Positions 58,186 to 64,000 of a stretch of 64,000 nt of DNA are shown here, piece after piece. The stretch is from a virus. Position 1 is the first letter of the stretch. Each line of letters opens with the position of its first letter. A program made the translations under genes and the position numbers. The notes beneath the pieces were generated by a model. It was given only the letters and a program-made list of their open reading frames with translations, searched no databases and had not been told where the DNA came from. Location of the stretch: IMG/VR virus record IMGVR_UViG_3300033145_001096, positions 1 to 64,000 of that record. The stretch is one strand, 5' to 3'.

Positions 58186-58389
58186 ATGATAGAATCATCA
58201 AATAAACAACGTATAGATAATATGATGTTTGAAACTAACAGAGCTATTTGTTCTCATTGTGGGGACCAAGTATACCCTAAATTTGTAGATTATAGAACCT
58301 GTAATTATGCAAACAAGCAGAGTAATATGTTATGGTGCAATAATTGTTATAAAGGAGAAACAAGAATATTTTGGAGATATATAGATTAA
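58186..58389 (+). CDS. Zinc-finger small protein, first rightward gene
   Basis: 67 aa; CSHCGDQVYP and CNNCYKG flank a short linker. AAAGGA before the ATG. Unknown role. Confidence 0.55.
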   Translation: MIESSNKQRIDNMMFETNRAICSHCGDQVYPKFVDYRTCNYANKQSNMLWCNNCYKGETRIFWRYID

Positions 58390-58405
58390 ATAAAGGAGTA
58401 ATAAA

Positions 58406-58789
58406 ATGTTCCCTACATTAGAAAATCAAGTAGCAGATTTAAAGAGTAGTCAGGAGTTGAAGAAGTTTGGTTATCCTCAGATAGGGTTATTTTGGTGGTG
58501 GATAAATAAACTTAGCACAAAGAGTATACCAACAGTTGTTTCCTACGGTGATAGTAAAATAAAAGAAGATTGGATAGTTATTACTGCCCCAACCTCAAGT
58601 GAGATAGGGTATTGGTTGCCTGAAAATATAAGAACACAAAGATATAAAGATGGGTGGTTATGTTGGTCAACAAAAGAAAGTTTAAGTAAAAAAGCTAACA
58701 CCGAAGTCCAAGCAAAAACAAATATGCTCCTCTACGGACTAAAGAATAAACTATGGAAGTTTGAGAAAGGTAAATTGGCGGTATTATGA
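58406..58789 (+). CDS. Conserved phage hypothetical protein
   Basis: 127 aa. SSQELKKFGYPQIGLFWWWI and APTSSEIGYWLPENIR match a common phage family (predicted small alpha/beta protein) of unknown role. Confidence 0.6.
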   Translation: MFPTLENQVADLKSSQELKKFGYPQIGLFWWWINKLSTKSIPTVVSYGDSKIKEDWIVITAPTSSEIGYWLPENIRTQRYKDGWLCWSTKESLSKKANTEVQAKTNMLLYGLKNKLWKFEKGKLAVL

Positions 58790-59022
58790 AAAAAGAAATA
58801 ATTAAACAGATAGATGAGGGAATTGAAAGTATCAAGTATTGGTCAAAGGGAAAAGAGGATAATAGTTGTATATTGCTTGAAATGAATACTATCAAAACCA
58901 TCCTTGCCTCTCTCAAGTTTGTGAAAGACATTGCAGAACTAAAGCCAAGAGGAATGGGGTTAATACTATCTAAGAACATAATTGATTTACAGGACAAGCT
59001 AAAAGAACTTATTGAAGAGTAG
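58786..59022 (+). CDS. Hypothetical helical protein
   Basis: 78 aa. KQIDEGIESIKYW and ILASLKFVKDIAEL resemble the leftward protein at 39814-40020. ATGA overlap with the previous gene. Followed by 250 bp with no gene. Confidence 0.5.
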   Translation: MKKEIIKQIDEGIESIKYWSKGKEDNSCILLEMNTIKTILASLKFVKDIAELKPRGMGLILSKNIIDLQDKLKELIEE

Positions 59023-59273
59023 TATTACAAAATTAACCGCAAAAATAAATACAAACTATAGTTAACTTATTGCTATTAAAGAAGTTATATACCTCATTTT
59101 TTACTACAAAAATACCCATTTCCTATCTAATCGCTTCAAAATAAAATACATTTACCTTCTTTAATTGCCTCAACTACTAATGAATTACTAATATCTACTA
59201 ATTTAGTAGTTAATTATTTTGTTAAGTTTATAAAGAGTTAATTAAAGTTTTTTAAAATAAATCGTTTATTTAC

Positions 59274-59303
59274 TTGACTCACCCCCTATATATATGATAT
59301 AAT
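59274..59303 (+). promoter_or_regulatory. Rightward phage promoter before the packaging genes
   Basis: AATCGTTTATTTACTTGACT, -35 TTGACT (59274-59279), spacer 18, -10 TATAAT (59298-59303). Confidence 0.9.
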
Positions 59304-59334
59304 AAGAGTAGAAGGGGAAATAGGGTCTATTCTT

Positions 59335-59409
59335 ATGTCTAAAATTTTTAAAAATATAAATTTAACTTTTTCACCATATCATCCCCAAAGGGTAGGTTAT
59401 CAATTCTGA
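59335..59409 (+). CDS. Possible 24 aa leader peptide
   Basis: ATG 59335 with AGGG nine bases upstream, ending TGA 59407 in the loop of the terminator hairpin. MSKIFKNINLTFSPYHPQRV. A ribosome translating it would cover the hairpin's left arm. Confidence 0.4.
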   Translation: MSKIFKNINLTFSPYHPQRVGYQF

Positions 59410-59428
59410 CGACCTACCCTATTTTTTA
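59390..59428 (+). terminator. Strong terminator/attenuator after the promoter
   Basis: GGGTAGGT (59390-59397) and ACCTACCC (59412-59419) pair perfectly around a 14 nt loop, followed by TATTTTTT. It lies about 85 bp after the expected transcription start and before the packaging genes. Confidence 0.88.
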
Positions 59429-59454
59429 TATATTAGCAAAAATAAGGTTAAACT

Positions 59455-59628
59455 ATGAACAAAAAAGATTTTAAAGATTTATTAAAAAGTATTGACCAAG
59501 CAAGAATAATATATCTAATTCGAAAACTTAAAAAATACGAAGTTAAAGCTGATAATAAAGAAATGCCTTCTGGTTGGTATGTTGAAATAGACGATTTGCT
59601 TGAAGCAATAGAAAAAAATAAAGCTTAA
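59455..59628 (+). CDS. Small hypothetical protein
   Basis: 57 aa, MNKKDFKDLLKSIDQARII start; helical and acidic at the C-terminus. First gene after the attenuator. Confidence 0.5.
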   Translation: MNKKDFKDLLKSIDQARIIYLIRKLKKYEVKADNKEMPSGWYVEIDDLLEAIEKNKA

Positions 59629-59696
59629 ATCTTAAACAAAGATACTAAAAGTCATACCTAAAAGTGTATAAAACGAACATTAAGTAAGGGCATAAA

Positions 59697-60584
59697 ATGA
59701 GCAAAAAAGAAAACCTCGCAGGTTCAAATAACCCTAACTATATAGATGGAAGAACTTTAAAACAATATTACTGCCCTTTTTGTGGTAAAATTTTGTCTTC
59801 TTATCAGTCTAAAATGTGCAGCTCTTGTGCAAGTAAAAAACAATGGGAAAACTTTCGCAAAGAGAGACCTCATCCAAAATGCATAGACTGTGGTAAGAAA
59901 TTAAAAAGCACAAGAGCTATTCGATGTGGGTCTTGTGCAGCAAAGAAGAGATTTGAAAATCCGAAAAATAATCCTAATTATGTAGATGGTAAATACAGTA
60001 AGAAAAATTACTGCATAGACTGTGGATTGGAGATTAGCAAAGGAAAATCAAAAAGATGTGTAACGTGTGCCCAGAGGAAGAGATTTGAAACAGAAAGTAG
60101 TCCTATGAAAGACAAACGTCATAGTAAACAATCTCTGATAAAAATGAGTAATTCACAAAAAGGAAGAACGAAGCCTCCCCGTTCAAAACAACATCGAAAA
60201 AAATTAAGTATTTCGACAAGCAGAGCTTTAAAAGGGAAATGTGGCAAAGATGCACGTAGGTATATAGATGGCAGAAGTTCTATTCGTAGTCGAGTTCATA
60301 GTTCATCAGAATACCAACAGTGGAGAATGGACTCTTTTAAAAGAGATAATTACACTTGTCAAGAATGTGGAGAACGTGGTGGTAAATTAGAAGTTCATCA
60401 TCACAAAAAACCTTTTGCTAAAATATTAGCCGAATTCTTAAAAATATACGACCAATTCTCGCCAATAGAAGATAAAGAAATTTTAATAAGATTAGCAATA
60501 AAATACAAGTCTTTCTGGGACTCAGATAATGGGCAAACTTTATGCAAAGATTGTCATGAATTAACTGATAATTATAAAAAATAG
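59697..60584 (+). CDS. HNH endonuclease with repeated zinc modules
   Basis: 295 aa. Three NYIDGR/NYVDGK...YC..CG...C..CA modules, a NUMOD3-like stretch (SQKGRTKPPRSKQHRKK), then HNH (RDNYTCQECG, LEVHHHKKPFAKI, GQTLCKDCHEL). C-terminal half is close to the HNH at 43205-43603. Next to the terminase genes, a usual site for homing nucleases. Confidence 0.87.
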   Translation: MSKKENLAGSNNPNYIDGRTLKQYYCPFCGKILSSYQSKMCSSCASKKQWENFRKERPHPKCIDCGKKLKSTRAIRCGSCAAKKRFENPKNNPNYVDGKYSKKNYCIDCGLEISKGKSKRCVTCAQRKRFETESSPMKDKRHSKQSLIKMSNSQKGRTKPPRSKQHRKKLSISTSRALKGKCGKDARRYIDGRSSIRSRVHSSSEYQQWRMDSFKRDNYTCQECGERGGKLEVHHHKKPFAKILAEFLKIYDQFSPIEDKEILIRLAIKYKSFWDSDNGQTLCKDCHELTDNYKK

Positions 60585-60596
60585 AAAGATACCCAA

Positions 60597-61229
60597 ATGC
60601 CAAAAAACAACGGCTTTGACAGTGTTGGATTATCGTCCAAAGGAGAAAAACGCTGGGCTAATAATAGATTTAAGGATTATCGCCAAAAATATCATATTGA
60701 TAGTCTTAGCGATTTACAGCTTTTATCTGAGTTGGTTTTTTTCGAGGCTCTTCAGTTAAGGTATCGTAAATCAATCGAACAATTTTCAAATAGCATAACC
60801 ACTTCTGATAATCCAAAAATACCCCAATCCGCTCTTAAAGCATTGAATGATAACCTAAATCAGATAATAGTTTTAAAGAAGGAATTAGGACTTATTCGAG
60901 AAGATAAAACAGGGGACGACCCTTTTACTTATATTCAGACATTAAAAAAGAAATTCGCCAAGTGGCGTGAAAATAATCAGGGTTCAAGGACTATAAAATG
61001 CAGCCACTGTTCAAAAATGATATTGTTAAAAATCAAAACAGATATTTGGGAAGCACAGAAGCACCCCTATTTTAAAGACCAAGTATTATATTCTGAGCAT
61101 TTAGTAAAATTATTTCAAGAAAAGAAGATTACAGAAGATGATATTGCTAAAATTTTAGGTTGTAGTAAATTCTACACAAAATGGCTAATAGAAAAATGGC
61201 ACTCTGTTCCTGATAAACCTACCGATTAA
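60597..61229 (+). CDS. Probable terminase small subunit
   Basis: 210 aa. Helical N-terminus (DSLSDLQLLSELVFFEALQL), a CSHCSKMILLK zinc-type pair and a C-terminal HTH (ITEDDIAKILGCSKFYTKWL). Position before the large terminase and the HTH suggest DNA recognition for packaging. Confidence 0.6.
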   Translation: MPKNNGFDSVGLSSKGEKRWANNRFKDYRQKYHIDSLSDLQLLSELVFFEALQLRYRKSIEQFSNSITTSDNPKIPQSALKALNDNLNQIIVLKKELGLIREDKTGDDPFTYIQTLKKKFAKWRENNQGSRTIKCSHCSKMILLKIKTDIWEAQKHPYFKDQVLYSEHLVKLFQEKKITEDDIAKILGCSKFYTKWLIEKWHSVPDKPTD

Positions 61230-61273
61230 GTTTCTGTTACAATCCTCCAAAAATTTATTAGAAAGACAATTAA

Positions 61274-61450
61274 ATGCCAACTAAATTAGTAGGTTCTTAT
61301 AATATAAGGCTTATAAAAAGGGATAAATTTATTAATAAAGTATTAAAATCTTTTCGTAAACAATTAATTAAACTTCTCCCTGAAGAAAATTACGAACTTA
61401 TGTATGAAGATATTTTAGAATCTGTAAAAGAATTATTAACGGGGAAATAA
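61274..61450 (+). CDS. Small hypothetical protein
   Basis: 58 aa starting MPTKLVGSYNIRLIKRDKF, located between the terminase genes. Not recognised. Confidence 0.5.
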   Translation: MPTKLVGSYNIRLIKRDKFINKVLKSFRKQLIKLLPEENYELMYEDILESVKELLTGK

Positions 61451-61453
61451 AGA

Positions 61454-63043
61454 ATGATTATAGAAAAAATTACGGAGTCCGAGCTTCAATTCATGGAGAA
61501 TTTCCATACGCCCCGATGTCTCGTCGAGAGCCTTTTTTCGGATTTCGATAATCTTTCGGAATTCGATGAAAATGTTTTTGGCTCGCTCCGATTATACCAA
61601 ATCCCATTTCTTTCTCATGAACCAATTATAGACGAAAAAGTTCCAGGGCTATCTGTAAAAGAACAATTCGCTTTAAGGAAGAATGTCGGCGATGGTTATA
61701 ATTTTGGAGCCAGGAAATTTGGGAAAAGTTTGTGTTCTGAGAAGCTTGACATTCCAATCTCAATTTTACATGATGATGGGTGGATGGTTGCATTTTCTTC
61801 TTATGATAGCGGACACATAGATGATATTTTGGATGTTGTAAAAGAAGCAGTAGAAAATCACCCGATAATAAAATATTGGAAAAGAGAAGTAAAAAAATCT
61901 CCTAAATGGAAAATAATGTGTAAAAACGGATGGAGGTTGTTCGGGGTCAATATGAATGTCCTATCAAAAAATCCAGGTCATCAATTTTATGGATTGCATG
62001 TAAAAAAACTTTGGATTGAAGAAGATTCTCTGGAAACCTTAAAAGTTATGGACAAACGTCAAGACAGTCTTTCTGAGTTAGGAGCTGTTTTACGTTTCAG
62101 CGGAATGTGCAATTTTACACGTCATTCTCCAGCAGGACAAACTTTTTACGACCCTGATAACAAAGTTAAAGTTATTAATCTTCCGCAATATGTAAACCCA
62201 TTATTTGACGAGAAAGATAATAAAGATAGGCTTAAACATTTTTCTGGTTCGGATTCTATAGGATATAAAATTTACGTTCGTGGAGAAGTGGTGGAAGACG
62301 GCGTATCAGAGTTCGACATGGATAGAGTAAAAAAATGTTACAATGAAAAAAAAGAAATAAAATCTTTTGAAATAAATAAAAAATCTTTTAATCGTTTTAA
62401 AAATATTATTGTAATCGAAAGACCATCTAATGCCGAACGAATTTTTGTTTGTTCGGATATTGGAGAGTCAGCAGGAAGTGATGTTATTATATTATCTGAA
62501 GTAGGAAATAAATATAATTATTTATATAATATAACATTATATAATCTTTCTCATATAGAACAAACTGAAATTTTTAAATGGATTATTAGTAAAATGAATG
62601 CTAATATAGTCGCCATTGAATGTGGCGATGGGACGGGTAGGGCGATATACAGAGAACTTGCGGAAATTTACCCAAAAGAAAATTTAGTTGAATATAGAGG
62701 AACTTTTAAGTTAGCGGTTGATTTTGATAAAGACGAAAAAGGTAATGTTATTATGAAAAAAGGTCAGCCTCAGTATTTAGAAGAATTTATGAGTGAGTTT
62801 TCTGTTAGTAGATTAAAGTCTTTGTTATATGAAAATCGTATAAACATTCCTATGAGTTATAAGTTTGATTCTCAATTTAGTCAAGTAATTTCTATACAAT
62901 CTGGCTCAAGAAGAATTTATAAATGCATTGCTGAAGCGGACCATTTATTTGACAGTTTTCGGGTTTTCGCAATAGCACAGTGGACATGTAAAGATTTTAA
63001 CCAAACCAAACCAATGGCACAAGATTGGGGTCTGGGGTGCTAA
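61454..63043 (+). CDS. terL: Terminase large subunit
   Basis: 529 aa packaging motor. Atypical Walker A FGARKFGKSL (84-93), Walker B KKLWIEED (catalytic Glu), and an RNase H-type nuclease with acidic residues in VCSDIGESAGSD, VAIECGDGTG and HLFDSFRVF. Cuts concatemeric DNA and drives it into the procapsid through the portal. The following genes are a small protein and a portal-like gene. Confidence 0.9.
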   Translation: MIIEKITESELQFMENFHTPRCLVESLFSDFDNLSEFDENVFGSLRLYQIPFLSHEPIIDEKVPGLSVKEQFALRKNVGDGYNFGARKFGKSLCSEKLDIPISILHDDGWMVAFSSYDSGHIDDILDVVKEAVENHPIIKYWKREVKKSPKWKIMCKNGWRLFGVNMNVLSKNPGHQFYGLHVKKLWIEEDSLETLKVMDKRQDSLSELGAVLRFSGMCNFTRHSPAGQTFYDPDNKVKVINLPQYVNPLFDEKDNKDRLKHFSGSDSIGYKIYVRGEVVEDGVSEFDMDRVKKCYNEKKEIKSFEINKKSFNRFKNIIVIERPSNAERIFVCSDIGESAGSDVIILSEVGNKYNYLYNITLYNLSHIEQTEIFKWIISKMNANIVAIECGDGTGRAIYRELAEIYPKENLVEYRGTFKLAVDFDKDEKGNVIMKKGQPQYLEEFMSEFSVSRLKSLLYENRINIPMSYKFDSQFSQVISIQSGSRRIYKCIAEADHLFDSFRVFAIAQWTCKDFNQTKPMAQDWGLGC

Positions 63044-63045
63044 TT

Positions 63046-63243
63046 ATGAAACGCAAACTTACAAATTTTAAAGCAAAGAAAAAGAAAAGAATTAACTTTT
63101 ATAAAAAACCTGAAAATATAAAAGCTACTTCTATAAAAATTAAATGCACAAAATGTAAACGAATACAAAAAATAACAGTTAACGACTTATCCGTATATAC
63201 AGAAGAAATTATTAATACATTTGTTTGTTGGAGATGTAGTTAA
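63046..63243 (+). CDS. Basic zinc-finger protein
   Basis: 65 aa from ATG 63046. A basic start (KRKLTNFKAKKKKR), then CTKCKRI and CWRCS. Stop of the terminase gene lies just before. Confidence 0.5.
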   Translation: MKRKLTNFKAKKKKRINFYKKPENIKATSIKIKCTKCKRIQKITVNDLSVYTEEIINTFVCWRCS

Positions 63244-63274
63244 AAAGGGATAAAACTTTTAAAGGAGATTTAAT

Positions 63275-64000
63275 ATGTCAATACAAGATAGTGGGCAGTG
63301 GTTAAATTATTTAATGGGTTCTTTATTAAAGAAAATAGTAGTTCCTTCTGACTTTCATGGACAATGTTCCGCAGTAGAAACTATGCTTCTTGACGATGTA
63401 TCTGGTTTAGTTGATAGTTTAACAGATTTTTCCGTCGAGACTGCAAGTGTAAATTTTTCTATTGAATCGGAAAACAAATCATATGCTCGTGTCTTAAATA
63501 AGTGGCTTCAGGATATAAATAAAGAATTTAGAGGTAAAATTCCAACTGGAATAGACGCTTTGGCGAAAGAATATTATAAAGAAAGATGGAAAGGCTCTTC
63601 TTTTCCAGTTCTTAAAATGGGTGGTTTAAAACGTTATGATAATGGTCTAATGTTGCCTACTAAAATGTTCTTTGTAGATGGTTCGAGTATTAATGCTAAA
63701 GAAAAGGACAACGGAGATGTAAGGCATTTATTGAACTATAATTATTATTTAGGAAATAAATGTGAGAAAAAATATTTATTAGATGGGGATAATGTTATTT
63801 TTGCAAGACCTTATGGAAGATGGTTTGATAAATATCCAGTGCCTTATTTGATTAAAAGAGGTATTTATCATAATTGGACGTTGATAGATTCTATTAAAAA
63901 TAAACAGACTGAAATATTAGAACAAATTATCTCTTATTTGATGCTTGTAAAAAAAGGTTCTCCAGAATTAATAAAAGAAAATATTAAAGCTGGATATAGT
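63275..64000 (+). CDS. Portal protein-like, 3' end beyond the window
   Basis: 242 codons visible, starting MSIQDSGQWLNYLMG with AAAGGAG upstream. Features resemble portal proteins: VLNKWLQDINKEFRGKIP, EYYKERWKGSSFPVLKM, DGDNVIFARPYGRW and YLIKRGIYHNWTLIDSIK. Position after the large terminase supports this; the clip and crown are off the edge. Confidence 0.7.
   Translation, partial: MSIQDSGQWLNYLMGSLLKKIVVPSDFHGQCSAVETMLLDDVSGLVDSLTDFSVETASVNFSIESENKSYARVLNKWLQDINKEFRGKIPTGIDALAKEYYKERWKGSSFPVLKMGGLKRYDNGLMLPTKMFFVDGSSINAKEKDNGDVRHLLNYNYYLGNKCEKKYLLDGDNVIFARPYGRWFDKYPVPYLIKRGIYHNWTLIDSIKNKQTEILEQIISYLMLVKKGSPELIKENIKAGYS

Overview
This window is a contiguous piece of a large, AT-rich tailed double-stranded DNA phage (or phage-derived) genome. 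The evidence is a terminase large subunit followed by a portal-like gene at the right edge, a complete phage replication and recombination set, about 150 tightly packed genes that mostly overlap by ATGA or TAATG, many free-standing HNH genes, and no cellular housekeeping operons. The standard bacterial code, AAGGAG-type ribosome binding sites and sigma70-like promoters point to a bacterial host. Its identity cannot be read from the sequence. I saw no tRNA, rRNA or CRISPR array.

Layout. Positions 1-56.9 kb are transcribed leftward and 58.2-64 kb rightward. They diverge from a 1.2 kb non-coding region (56.94-58.13 kb) that holds phased TTATAAYC repeats, a GC-richer hairpin cluster and outward promoters, and is my candidate for origin and control region. 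Leftward operons are bounded by near-identical promoters at 9.5, 24.4, 37.3 and 42.4 kb, and the same promoter type drives the rightward genes at 58.1 and 59.3 kb. A second promoter type recurs between 49.7 and 56.9 kb.

Operon 9.5 to <1 kb: PD-(D/E)XK nuclease, metallophosphoesterase, SbcD/gp47 and SbcC/gp46 nuclease pair, SprT-like protease, RNA ligase, phosphatase, methionine aminopeptidase and RtcB. Operon 24.4-9.6 kb: M42 peptidase, primase-helicase flanked by two HNH genes, RuvC-like resolvase, RecA/UvsX with a possible UvsY-like neighbour, cupin, DNA ligase, family B DNA polymerase, HNH; it ends in a strong terminator. Operon 37.3-24.5 kb: nucleoside deoxyribosyltransferase split by an HNH gene, ribosomal protein bS21, flap endonuclease, ClpP, a secreted trypsin-like protease, a Vsr-like nuclease, peptide deformylase, LOG phosphoribohydrolase, a BT1-type folate/pterin transporter and a PnuC-like protein. 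Operon 42.4-37.3 kb: small zinc and membrane proteins. Block 49.7-42.7 kb: a membrane-anchored RuvB-like ATPase, an IS30 transposase remnant, and a separately controlled PD-(D/E)XK nuclease/tyrosine recombinase group whose recombinase is interrupted by an intein inside its catalytic HxxR box. From 49.7 to 56.9 kb the genes are very small and mostly unrecognised, with three frame breaks. The rightward arm carries an attenuator-like leader, HNH, probable small terminase, large terminase and a portal-like gene.

The phage appears to carry its own replication, recombination and RNA repair, plus unusual proteins acting on host translation and proteostasis (bS21, deformylase, methionine aminopeptidase, ClpP, several metalloproteases) and on cofactor uptake. 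Homing-type elements (HNH, Vsr-like, intein) sit beside or inside the most conserved genes.
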